Numbered from the stretch's first letter, positions 1 through 7,183 are shown. The stretch is DNA of 13,598 nucleotides from an uncultured Prevotella sp. (GCA_937877685.1 CALFGU010000234.1:1-13598), one strand, 5' to 3'. Notes: generated from the letters alone by a model not told the origin. Numbers and translations: made by a program.

Positions 1-206
1 ACCTCGGGAGACGGCAGTTCGTAATTCCATTTATATATCATTGTCGTATAATTTTTTCAAACTCAAGGGAGCGTCAAAGCGACACTATCCCAAATTAGTG
101 GGTAAAATTACGAAATTCCCCTGACTTTACCCCTACGAAAGCATTACATTTTACGTTCTATATACACATTTTAACGCGCGAGCGCAATACTCTCAAAAGC
201 AAAATG

Positions 207-214
207 TATCTTTG
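207..214 (+). promoter_or_regulatory. Possible Bacteroidota -7 promoter box (TATCTTTG)
   Basis: TATCTTTG matches the Bacteroidota primary sigma factor -7 consensus TAnnTTTG exactly. No good TTTG -33 element is visible at the usual spacing, so only half the promoter is supported. If used, transcription would begin near 221 and give a leader of about 165 nt before the ATG at 388, long enough to include the inverted repeat and the octamer tract. Confidence 0.45.
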
Positions 215-230
215 CAGAATGTTTTAATTG

Positions 231-356
231 GGTTATGAGGCCTTGGGAGTTGGGGTTACTTAGAACTGTATAGAGATTTCAGGGAAAATCTACACGCCTC
301 CTAAGCGCCCTTAGGATATAAAGTCCAAAAGTTCGCCACCTGATACCCTCATAACC
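231..356 (+). repeat. Leader-spanning inverted repeat with internal hairpin
   Basis: GGTTATGAGG at 231-240 is the exact reverse complement of CCTCATAACC at 347-356, with one further possible G-U pair outside (230 with 357). Between them CCTAAG (300-305) and CTTAGG (310-315) form a perfect 6-bp hairpin with a 4-base loop. Transcribed from the box at 207-214, the leader RNA could close into a long-range structure ending about 30 nt before the start codon. The right arm is also one of the octamer-type words found before the alkaline phosphatase and hflX genes, so the left arm could be an inverted copy of that repeat rather than a selected stem. Confidence 0.4.
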
Positions 357-381
357 TTAAAACCTCAAAATCTTTCCTCCT
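326..381 (+). repeat. Degenerate 8-bp periodic tract before the fusion gene
   Basis: Read in steps of eight from 326, seven successive units mostly end in CCT or TCT, the clearest being CATAACCT (350-357), TAAAACCT (358-365) and CAAAATCT (366-373). The tract stops six bases before the ATG at 388. The same unit type forms a far more regular array before hflX (5697-5792) and a short one before the alkaline phosphatase gene, always on the coding strand of the downstream gene. Confidence 0.5.
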
Positions 382-387
382 ACGAAT

Positions 388-2199
388 ATGCAAGCAATTA
401 TTCTCGCCGCCGGAATGGGGCGTCGCTTGGGCGATTTAACCAAAGATAACACGAAATGTATGGTCAAGGTGAACGGCACAACGCTCATCGACCGTCTCCT
501 ATCTCAACTTTCACAACTCGAACTTAACCGCGTGGTTATCGTGGTTGGGTATGAAGGCGAAAAACTCAAGGCGCACATCGGCACACGTTACGATGAGGCG
601 TTGCGAATTGAGTATGTTTGCAATCCCGTTTTCGACAAGACGAATAACATCTACTCCCTTGCATTGGCCAAAGAGCAATTGCAGGAGGACGACACACTCC
701 TCATCGAGAGCGACCTTATCTTTGACGACGCCATGTTCCCACTTTTGCTCAACGACCCCTACCCCAATTTGGCGCTTGTGGCAAAGTATCAAACGTGGAT
801 GGACGGAACGATGGTGCGCATTGACGAAGATAACAACATCGTAAACTTTGTCCCCAAAAAGGCTTTTAAATACACCGACGTTGATTCGTATTACAAGACG
901 GTAAACATCTATAAGTTTAGCAAGGAATTTGCACGCAACAAATACGTTCCCTTCCTTGAAGCCTACACTAAGGCACTGGGCAACAACGAATACTATGAGC
1001 AGGTGCTCCGTGTGATTACCTTCCTCGACAAATCCGAACTCAAGGCGCTTCCCATATCTAACGAAAAATGGTATGAGATTGACGACATCCAGGACCTTGA
1101 CATTGCCGAAACTCTCTTTGCTGAGGGCGAAGAGCGCTTGAAGAAGTACATGAAGCGCTTCGGAGGTTATTGGCGCTTCCCCGGATTGTTGGACTACTGC
1201 TACTTGGTGAACCCTTACTACCCCTCTGCGCGCATGATGGATGAGATGCGTGCAAACTTCAACATCTTGCTTACGGAATACCCCTCGGGCATGTACGTCA
1301 ACTCGCTTATTGCCGGCAAATGCTTTGGAGTAAAACAGGACTATATCGTTCCCGGTAACGGAGCGGCGGAACTCATCAAGAGTCTCATGGAACTGCTTCC
1401 CGGAAAATTGGGCGTTTCTTACCCCACCTTCGAGGAATACCCCAACCGTCGCAGTGCCGATAGTTTGGAAATCTTCACCCCTCAGAATGCCGACTTCCAC
1501 TACACGGCGGAAGACCTCAAGACTTACTTTGCGGCACATCCCGTTGACACCCTTCTCCTTGTCAATCCCGACAATCCTTCGGGCAACTTCTTGACACGCG
1601 ATGAGGTGTTAGACCTTGCAAGTTGGTGTGGCGCACGCGGCATGAAGTTTGTGGTAGATGAATCTTTCGTGGATTTCAGCGAAAATTACGAACAACACAC
1701 CCTTCTCGCCGATTCCATCCTTGAGGCTTACCCTTGGATGATGGTGATGAAGAGTATCTCAAAATCCTACGGCGTTCCTGGTCTGCGCCTCGGCATTCTT
1801 GCCTCTGCGGATAAGGAACTCATCGCAACACTTAAGAAGGACGTGGCCATTTGGAACATGAATTCATTTGCAGAATTCTACATGCAAATCTTCACGAAGT
1901 ATGAAGCCGACTACCGTCGCGCTTGCGTGAAGTTCCAAGAGGAGCGCCAGCGCTTCAAAGCCGAACTTGAAGGCATTTCTTACCTCCGCGTCATTCCCTC
2001 TCAGGCAAACTACTTCCTTTGTGAGGTAACAGATAAATACACGTCTCACGAACTCGTGCTCCGCCTACTTGAAGATTACAACATCTTGGCCAAAGATTGT
2101 AGCACAAAGAAGGTGTTCAACGGCAAAAATTACATCCGCCTTGCCATCCGCAACCGCGCGGACAACAAGCGCCTCATCGTGGCGTTGCAGCAACTTTAA
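388..2199 (+). CDS. Fused nucleotidyl(cytidylyl)transferase / PLP-dependent aminotransferase-fold enzyme
   Basis: A 603-residue two-domain cytoplasmic protein. Residues 1 to about 250 are a LicC-like nucleotidyltransferase. They show the N-terminal LAAGMGRRL loop (6-14), K27 in the position of the family's conserved lysine, ESDL (107-110) for the metal site, and EIDDIQDL (230-237). Residues from about 260 to 603 are a class I/II PLP enzyme of the HisC/CobD type, with NPDNPSG (393-399), D424 as the cofactor aspartate, SISK with the Schiff-base lysine K459, and R467 and R584 as expected phosphate and carboxylate contacts. The family knowledge is that LicC-type enzymes make CDP-choline or CDP-ethanolamine, and CobD-type enzymes decarboxylate phospho-amino acids. 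My inference is that this protein makes and CDP-activates a phospho-amine for the LicD transferase two genes downstream; phosphonate (aminoethylphosphonate) activation is an alternative. The next gene starts 16 bases after the stop, indicating an operon. The exact substrate cannot be read from sequence. Confidence 0.88.
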   Translation: MQAIILAAGMGRRLGDLTKDNTKCMVKVNGTTLIDRLLSQLSQLELNRVVIVVGYEGEKLKAHIGTRYDEALRIEYVCNPVFDKTNNIYSLALAKEQLQEDDTLLIESDLIFDDAMFPLLLNDPYPNLALVAKYQTWMDGTMVRIDEDNNIVNFVPKKAFKYTDVDSYYKTVNIYKFSKEFARNKYVPFLEAYTKALGNNEYYEQVLRVITFLDKSELKALPISNEKWYEIDDIQDLDIAETLFAEGEERLKKYMKRFGGYWRFPGLLDYCYLVNPYYPSARMMDEMRANFNILLTEYPSGMYVNSLIAGKCFGVKQDYIVPGNGAAELIKSLMELLPGKLGVSYPTFEEYPNRRSADSLEIFTPQNADFHYTAEDLKTYFAAHPVDTLLLVNPDNPSGNFLTRDEVLDLASWCGARGMKFVVDESFVDFSENYEQHTLLADSILEAYPWMMVMKSISKSYGVPGLRLGILASADKELIATLKKDVAIWNMNSFAEFYMQIFTKYEADYRRACVKFQEERQRFKAELEGISYLRVIPSQANYFLCEVTDKYTSHELVLRLLEDYNILAKDCSTKKVFNGKNYIRLAIRNRADNKRLIVALQQL

Positions 2200-2215
2200 C
2201 GTATCCATTTCGCTT

Positions 2216-3223
2216 ATGCAAATTTGTATCTGTGGGGGAGGTTCTCTCGCACATGTCTGTTCTGGAGTATTAGCATCCGACACTAACAACAAGGTGCAAC
2301 TCTTAACGCGCCGCCCCACTGAATGGCGCGATTCCATCACGGTTTTCGACCCCAATGGGAAGACATATACGGGCTGTTTCGACTTGGTTTCTGCAAAGCC
2401 TTCCGAAGTGATTCCAAACGCTGACGTAGTCTTGCTCTGCCTCCCTGGTTATGCGATTGCCGAAGTGCTTCAGCAAATCAAACCTTTCCTTTCGGAACAC
2501 ACCTTTGTGGGAAGCATTGTGTGTAGCACGGGATTCTTTTTCTTTGCCCACGAAATCTTGGCGCCCCAAACGCCTCTTTTTGGTTTCCAACGCGTACCTT
2601 TCATAGCGCGAACTATTCATTATGGCGAGAGTGCCAATCTTTTAGGGTATAAAAATGAAGTTGCGGTGGCCATTGAGTCTCATAACGAGGACGCTGAGGC
2701 ATTGCGCCAATGGATTGAGAAGGCTTTTCTGACGCCCACCCGACTCCTCAACCACTATTACGAAGTGAGTCTAACGAATAGCAATCCCATTCTCCACACC
2801 AGCCGACTTTACAGCATGTGGAAGGATTGGAAGGGCGAACCATTCTCAACGAACACACCGTTCTACCGTGAATGGACGCTTGAAGCCTCTGAGATTCTCA
2901 TCGCTATGGACGAAGAGTTCATGCAACTTCTGGACCACCTTCCCGTAGATAAGCGACAGATGCCCCCGCTTCTTGAATATTACGAAAGCACTGACGCCGC
3001 CTCGCTCACGCGTAAGATTGCGTCCATCAAGGCTTTCGAAGGCATTCTCTCACCCATGACAGAAACGTCCGAGGGATGGATTCCTGACTTCAAAAGTCGC
3101 TATTTCACCGAGGATTTTCCCTATGGGTTGCAATTCATCAAGAACCTTGCACAAGAACATGGCGTAGCGACACCCACGATTGACCTTGTCTTGACATGGG
3201 GTCTGTCAAAGGTGAAACAATAA
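2216..3223 (+). CDS. Opine dehydrogenase-like NAD(P)-dependent oxidoreductase
   Basis: A 335-residue protein of the octopine/nopaline dehydrogenase family. The N-terminal Rossmann fold shows the dinucleotide-binding GGGSLAH (7-13). The C-terminal helical domain carries NSNPILHTSRLY with N190 and H194, where opine dehydrogenases keep a catalytic histidine, and a late segment with SRYFTEDFPYG and PTID typical of the family. Family members reductively condense the amino group of an amino acid with an alpha-keto acid such as pyruvate. The ATG at 2216 is chosen because it puts the nucleotide-binding loop at the very N terminus and lies 16 bases after the previous stop. A longer in-frame opening at 2069 would overlap the upstream gene by 131 bases and add unrelated sequence. 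Its position between the fusion enzyme and LicD suggests it makes a modified amino acid or amine for a glycan, but that role is inference and the substrate is unknown. Confidence 0.82.
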   Translation: MQICICGGGSLAHVCSGVLASDTNNKVQLLTRRPTEWRDSITVFDPNGKTYTGCFDLVSAKPSEVIPNADVVLLCLPGYAIAEVLQQIKPFLSEHTFVGSIVCSTGFFFFAHEILAPQTPLFGFQRVPFIARTIHYGESANLLGYKNEVAVAIESHNEDAEALRQWIEKAFLTPTRLLNHYYEVSLTNSNPILHTSRLYSMWKDWKGEPFSTNTPFYREWTLEASEILIAMDEEFMQLLDHLPVDKRQMPPLLEYYESTDAASLTRKIASIKAFEGILSPMTETSEGWIPDFKSRYFTEDFPYGLQFIKNLAQEHGVATPTIDLVLTWGLSKVKQ

Positions 3224-3249
3224 CTTTCTTAGGAAGAAATGTGTTTCTT
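3224..3249 (+). other. Overlapping alternative small hairpins after the opine dehydrogenase gene
   Basis: Directly after the stop codon lie TTTCTT (3225-3230), AAGAAA (3234-3239) and TTTCTT (3244-3249). The middle element can pair with either neighbour, giving two mutually exclusive 6-bp, AT-rich hairpins. These are too weak to call a terminator. The remaining 77 bases before LicD hold a TATCTTTT (3269-3276) that is one base off the Bacteroidota -7 consensus and could be a weak internal promoter. Confidence 0.2.
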
Positions 3250-3326
3250 ATTGTAACGCTTCTTTGTATATCTTTTTACGCTACGTCTGATTCACGAACG
3301 AATAAGATAAAAGCGCCCCACCACAA

Positions 3327-4118
3327 ATGACCAAAATAGACACCATACAAGAGTTGCGTCAGCTCCAAACGGACATTCTTGACGCCGTACATAACTTCTG
3401 CTTGGAACGAAATATCACATATTTCCTTTCAAGTGGCACACTCTTGGGCGCCGTTCGCCATGGGGGTTACATTCCTTGGGATGACGACATCGACCTTTAT
3501 ATGCCCCGTGAGAGTTATGACCGTTTTGTGCGGGAGTTTGTAGAGGTTGTGCCCCACTTGGAGGTTTATGCCACGGGCAAGGAGGGGTATTTTTACACCT
3601 TTGCGAAAGTTGTAGATATCCGCACCCAACTTGTGGAGGAAGAATTCCCTGAACTTTCGCTGGGAGTGAATATTGACATTTTCCCAGTGGATGGTGTACC
3701 CAACGCTATGTGGCAACGCAAGATGGAATTCAGATTCAAGGAGTTCTTGGTGAATTGGTTGCGCATCCGTCGTAAAAAGGAGCGCAAATCAAAGGGATTC
3801 TTGCGCGACTTGGTGGCAAACTTTTTCATAAAATTGCCCATTTCATCGGAGAAAATCACTGCTATCTACCACAAATTCTGTAGCCGTCACCCACGTTCAA
3901 AATACGTGTGCAACCTTTCAGAAGTGGGGCCGAGCATAAAGGGATGTATTCCCCGCTCCTGCATGGAAAGCAGCGTGGACATCCTTTTTGAAGGCAAGCC
4001 TTACAAAACCATGAACGGTTATATTGAATATCTTACCGCCACTTACGGCGACTACATGAAACTTCCGCCCAAGGAGAAACAAATCTCTCACAAATTTACC
4101 GCGCATTGGTTGGATTAA
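3327..4118 (+). CDS. LicD family phosphotransferase (phosphocholine/phosphoethanolamine transferase type)
   Basis: A 263-residue soluble protein with the LicD signature near its N terminus: SSGTLLGAVRHGGYIPW (35-51) followed directly by DDDIDL (52-57), the acidic metal-binding part of a nucleotidyltransferase-like fold. The C-terminal half is basic and contains conserved aromatic and glycine positions (for example YGDYMKLPP near 245). LicD proteins transfer phosphocholine, or a related phospho-amine or phospho-polyol, from a CDP donor to a sugar of a surface glycan on the cytoplasmic face before export. The LicC-like half of the fusion protein upstream could supply such a donor. The gene lies 103 bases after the opine dehydrogenase, so it may be in the same transcript or have its own weak promoter. 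The acceptor glycan is not identifiable here, as no glycosyltransferase or flippase is in the window. Confidence 0.88.
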   Translation: MTKIDTIQELRQLQTDILDAVHNFCLERNITYFLSSGTLLGAVRHGGYIPWDDDIDLYMPRESYDRFVREFVEVVPHLEVYATGKEGYFYTFAKVVDIRTQLVEEEFPELSLGVNIDIFPVDGVPNAMWQRKMEFRFKEFLVNWLRIRRKKERKSKGFLRDLVANFFIKLPISSEKITAIYHKFCSRHPRSKYVCNLSEVGPSIKGCIPRSCMESSVDILFEGKPYKTMNGYIEYLTATYGDYMKLPPKEKQISHKFTAHWLD

Positions 4119-4166
4119 ATTTCAGGAAGTTTCGGGCGCTCCCTGCTATCTCATACGCTGTACGCC

Positions 4167-4205
4167 GTCGCCCTCATGGCCTTAAAATCTAAAACCTCAT
4201 AACCT
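4167..4205 (+). repeat. Short octamer tract before the alkaline phosphatase gene
   Basis: Units CATGGCCT (4175-4182), TAAAATCT (4183-4190), a 7-base AAAACCT (4191-4197) and CATAACCT (4198-4205) lie in tandem and end nine bases before the ATG at 4215. CCTCATAACC at 4195-4204 is identical to 347-356 before the fusion gene and 5766-5775 before hflX. The spacing slips by one base once, unlike the array before hflX. Confidence 0.5.
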
Positions 4206-4214
4206 CAAGAAACA

Positions 4215-5651
4215 ATGAAACGCTTTTCCAGTCTTCTAATCATCCTCTGCCTCACCCTCTCTGTCGTTGCACAAGGTAAGGCAAAATACATTTTCTACTT
4301 CATCGGCGACGGCATGGGTGTCAACCAAGTGAATGCTGCCGAAACCTATCTCGCAGCGCTTGAGGGACGCATCGGCATTACGCCCATGGCATTCGCATCA
4401 TTCCCCAATGTGGCGCTCGTACATACGGAATCTGCCACAAATGGTGTGACCGACTCTGCAGCAGGAGGCACGGCGCTTGCTACGGGTGAGAAGACAAAAA
4501 ACGGCGTAGTCTCCATGACGCCTGACGGTCAAACTTCCATTGCCAGCATTGCCTCAGCTGCGAAAGCACAAGGGATGGCGGTTGGCGTAGCTACCTCTGT
4601 GAGCATTGACCATGCCACTCCAGCAAGTTTCTATGCCCACGAATCTTATCGTGGCAACTATCACCGCATCGGCCATGACCTTTTGGAAGCAAAGTTCGAC
4701 TTCTACGCGGGTTCTGCTTTCTTGCAACCCACACATAAAGACTGCCCCAACGAAGTGCCCCTCTATCAACTTTACGAGAATGCGGGATATACGATAACCA
4801 AAGGCTTGGACTTTAACGAGAAAAAGTTGAAGAAGGCAAAGCGCCTCATGATGTTGCAATCCGACGAGGCAAACGCTTTTGACAATACCGCTCTGCCCTA
4901 CGCCATAGACAGATGCGAAACCGACCTTACGCTTGCCACAATCGTAAGTCAGGGTATCGACTTCTTGATGCACAACAACAAGGACGGTTTCTTCTTCGCC
5001 ATCGAAGGAGGTAAGATTGACTGGGCATGCCATGCCAATGACGCTGCCGCGGTTATCCAAGAGACGCTCGACCTTGACGACGCGGTGAAGGTGGCTCTTG
5101 AATTTTACAAGCAACATCCCGATGAAACGCTCATCGTAGTGACTGCCGACCACGAAACGGGCGGTATGTCGCTCGGCACTGGTGCTTACGAACTCCGCCT
5201 CCACTTGTTGCAACACCAGAAAATGAGTGCATGGAAATACACCAAGCACATTTCACAACTCCACACCACTCTCGGCGATGCATTTACCTGGGACGTGGTG
5301 AAGAAAGACTTGACCGAAAACTTTGGTTTCTGGGAACACATTGCCATTAGCGAACGCCAAGAAGCACGTCTCAAGAAAGCATACGAGGCTATCGTTGCGG
5401 GAAAAGCGGAAGGCAATAAGAGCCTCTACTCTCAGGAAGACGCCCTCGCAAGTGCCGCTAAGGAAATAATCAATCGCGCTGCCCTCGTAGGATGGATCAG
5501 TGGCGGTCACTCCAATGGTTATGTCCCCGCCTTTGCTATCGGTGTGGGCGCAGAACAATTCTCAGGACGCATCGACAATACGGAAGTGGCGAAGCGCACC
5601 CGTAAAGCGTTTACATTGACTCAGGAAGAGCGCAACGCAAGGGTGAATTAA
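4215..5651 (+). CDS. Secreted alkaline phosphatase (PhoA superfamily)
   Basis: A 478-residue phosphomonoesterase with a Sec signal peptide (basic MKR, a hydrophobic stretch to about residue 18, likely cleavage near VVAQG), so it should act in the periplasm. All main catalytic positions are present: D32 in GDGMG, the phosphorylated S81 in DSAAGGTA, T135, E264, D269, H273, D312 and H313 in ADHETGG, and H432 in GGHSNGY. Compared with E. coli PhoA, the residue equivalent to D153 is H133 and that equivalent to K328 is W270. This His/Trp pair is known from the cold-active TAB5 phosphatase and differs from the Asp/Lys of E. coli. The enzyme releases inorganic phosphate from monoesters using zinc and magnesium. 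It follows LicD by 96 bases and precedes hflX by 150, so its link to the glycan genes may be only positional. No Pho-box-like site was recognised. Confidence 0.95.
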   Translation: MKRFSSLLIILCLTLSVVAQGKAKYIFYFIGDGMGVNQVNAAETYLAALEGRIGITPMAFASFPNVALVHTESATNGVTDSAAGGTALATGEKTKNGVVSMTPDGQTSIASIASAAKAQGMAVGVATSVSIDHATPASFYAHESYRGNYHRIGHDLLEAKFDFYAGSAFLQPTHKDCPNEVPLYQLYENAGYTITKGLDFNEKKLKKAKRLMMLQSDEANAFDNTALPYAIDRCETDLTLATIVSQGIDFLMHNNKDGFFFAIEGGKIDWACHANDAAAVIQETLDLDDAVKVALEFYKQHPDETLIVVTADHETGGMSLGTGAYELRLHLLQHQKMSAWKYTKHISQLHTTLGDAFTWDVVKKDLTENFGFWEHIAISERQEARLKKAYEAIVAGKAEGNKSLYSQEDALASAAKEIINRAALVGWISGGHSNGYVPAFAIGVGAEQFSGRIDNTEVAKRTRKAFTLTQEERNARVN

Positions 5652-5696
5652 TAGGTATTTTATCCTGAACAATCTCCCCTAAAAAACTTTTAACAT

Positions 5697-5792
5697 CAGA
5701 ACTTCAAGACTTCTGAACCTCAGGACTTCAGAACTTCAGAACCTCAGAACCTAAAAATCTCAGAACCTCATAACCCTAAGACCTCACAACCT
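5697..5792 (+). repeat. Array of twelve 8-bp tandem units in the hflX leader
   Basis: From 5697 to 5792 the sequence divides without any insertion or deletion into twelve units of exactly eight bases with consensus CAGAACCT or CAGAACTT. CAGAACTT occurs at 5697 and 5729, and CAGAACCT at 5737, 5745 and 5761. The other units differ by one to a few bases. A thirteenth, strongly diverged unit (5793-5800) leads into the ATG at 5802. Period eight is not a coding period, and no ORF runs through the tract. The tract can also fold locally (TTCTGAA with TTCAGAA near 5712-5733). No terminator for the upstream phosphatase gene is visible in front of it. Confidence 0.85.
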
Positions 5793-5801
5793 CAATAATA
5801 A

Positions 5802-7043
5802 ATGAAAGAATTTATACAATCAGAAGCTAAAGCCGAAACCGCCATCCTCGTGGCACTCATCACGAAGCGCCAAGACGAACGAAAGACCAACGAATACTTG
5901 GATGAATTGGAGTTTCTTGCTGAGACCGCTGGCGCTGTTACTGTAAAGCGCTTCACACAGCGCGTTGACGGCCCCAGTAGTATTACCTACGTCGGCAAGG
6001 GTAAGTTGGAAGAAATCCGCCAGTACATCGAGATGGAAGAAGAAGCCGAACGCGAAATCGGTATGGTGATTTTCGACGACGAACTTTCGGCAAAGCAATT
6101 ACGCAATATTGAAGCAGAACTCAAGGTCAAGATTTTGGACCGCACGAGTCTCATTCTCGACATCTTTGCCATGCGTGCGCAGACAGCAAATGCCAAGACG
6201 CAGGTGGAATTAGCACAATACCGCTACATGCTTCCCCGTTTGCAGCGCCTATGGACCCACTTGGAGCGCCAAAGAGGGGGTGCCGTGGGACTTCGTGGAC
6301 CTGGGGAAACGCAGTTAGAAATGGACCGCCGCATCATCCTCAACCGCATGTCGCTACTTAAGGAACGCTTGGCGGAAATTGACAAGCAGAAGACTACGCA
6401 ACGCAAAAACCGCGGACAGATGGTGCGTGTGGCGCTCGTGGGTTACACGAACGTGGGAAAATCTACCCTCACGAATCTCCTTGCCAAGAGTGAAGTGTTT
6501 GCCGAAAACAAACTCTTCGCCACGCTCGACACTACCGTGCGCAAGGTTATCATCGAAAACCTCCCCTTCCTGCTTACCGACACCGTAGGTTTCATTCGCA
6601 AACTTCCCCACGACCTTGTAGATTCCTTTAAATCGACACTCGATGAAGTGCGCGAGGCAGACATTCTCTTCCACATCGTTGACGTGAGTCACCCCGAGTT
6701 TGAAGAACAGATGCAGGTGGTAAACCAAACGCTTGCAGACTTGGGTTGTGCCGACAAACCTACGGTCATTGTATTCAACAAGATGGACGCTTACAGTTGG
6801 ACCGAAAAGGATGCCGACGACCTCACTCCTGCGGGCAAGGAAAACGTGTCGCTCGATGACTTGATGAACACTTGGATGAGTCGTGTAGGCGATGACTGCA
6901 TCTTTATTTCGGCACGCCAAAAAACGAATATCGAAGAACTCAAGGCGCTCCTCTACAAGCGCGTCAGAGAACTCCACGTACAGAAATATCCTTACAACAA
7001 CTTCCTCTTCCAGCAGTATAACATGGAAGGCGAAGCGGAATAA
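5802..7043 (+). CDS. hflX: Ribosome-associated GTPase HflX
   Basis: A 413-residue GTPase of the Obg-HflX class that binds the large ribosomal subunit and can split stalled ribosomes under stress. The N-terminal HflX domain covers about 1-140, followed by a helical linker and the glycine-rich GGAVGLRGPGETQLE (159-173) that marks the family. The G domain has GYTNVGKST (214-222), DTVG (260-263), NKMD (326-329) and SAR (370-372), with a short C-terminal tail to residue 413. Length and motif order are normal for the family. The ATG at 5802 follows an A-rich sequence, and a downstream hairpin at 7130-7173 terminates transcription. The 5' leader consists almost entirely of the octamer array, which could influence expression if the copy number varies. 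Confidence 0.97.
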   Translation: MKEFIQSEAKAETAILVALITKRQDERKTNEYLDELEFLAETAGAVTVKRFTQRVDGPSSITYVGKGKLEEIRQYIEMEEEAEREIGMVIFDDELSAKQLRNIEAELKVKILDRTSLILDIFAMRAQTANAKTQVELAQYRYMLPRLQRLWTHLERQRGGAVGLRGPGETQLEMDRRIILNRMSLLKERLAEIDKQKTTQRKNRGQMVRVALVGYTNVGKSTLTNLLAKSEVFAENKLFATLDTTVRKVIIENLPFLLTDTVGFIRKLPHDLVDSFKSTLDEVREADILFHIVDVSHPEFEEQMQVVNQTLADLGCADKPTVIVFNKMDAYSWTEKDADDLTPAGKENVSLDDLMNTWMSRVGDDCIFISARQKTNIEELKALLYKRVRELHVQKYPYNNFLFQQYNMEGEAE

Positions 7044-7048
7044 GGGAT

Positions 7049-7070
7049 CGGACAACCGACAACCGACAAC
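7049..7070 (+). repeat. Three short tandem units (CGACAAC)
   Basis: Six bases after the hflX stop, CGGACAAC (7049-7056) is followed by two copies of CGACAAC (7057-7070). This is a small tandem tract of 7- to 8-base units similar in style, though not in sequence, to the octamer tracts elsewhere in the window. No function is evident. Confidence 0.5.
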
Positions 7071-7129
7071 GGTCAATGGACTTTAGAGACCTTAATGCTC
7101 CTAAAGTTCATGCAGTTCTTAAAAAAAGA

Positions 7130-7173
7130 AAAATGAGAGAGGCACAGCCCGCGGGCAGTGCCTCTCTCATTTT
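7130..7173. terminator. Bidirectional intrinsic terminator between hflX and the acyltransferase gene
   Basis: A perfect 16-bp stem pairs 7130-7145 with 7158-7173 (arms AAAATGAGAGAGGCAC and its complement); a further GCCC/GGGC pairing can form inside after one mismatch. On the + strand the right arm ends in TTTT. On the - strand the hairpin is followed by a T-rich run complementary to 7121-7129. The two flanking genes converge here, so it can serve both. Confidence 0.9.
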
Positions 7174-7183
7174 AACATACCTA

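Larger units (their letters stand above)
1..387. other. Non-coding leader region upstream of the fusion gene
   Basis: No convincing coding sequence is seen in either strand of this 387-base stretch. The left half is AT-rich and holds only a weak 7-bp inverted repeat (gggtaaa at 100-106 with tttaccc at 126-132). The right half contains a TAnnTTTG promoter-like box (207-214), a 10-bp inverted repeat (231-240 with 347-356), a small perfect hairpin (300-305 with 310-315, 4-base loop) and a tract of octamer units ending just before the start codon at 388. These are listed separately where they can be supported. Confidence 0.6.

Noticed and set aside
511..1539. Long open frame of 342 codons on the - strand inside the fusion gene
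   Set aside because: It lies entirely opposite a gene with clear motifs in both domains, has no recognisable family, and is a codon-usage shadow.
4554..5249. 231-codon open frame on the - strand opposite the alkaline phosphatase
   Set aside because: The + strand frame carries every catalytic residue of the phosphatase; the opposite frame is a shadow.
5697..5792. CRISPR array
   Set aside because: Units are 8 bases with no spacers and no cas genes nearby; it is a simple tandem repeat.
6354..7076. 240-codon open frame on the - strand opposite hflX
   Set aside because: It is opposite the GTPase domain with all G motifs on the + strand; no family resemblance and no start context.
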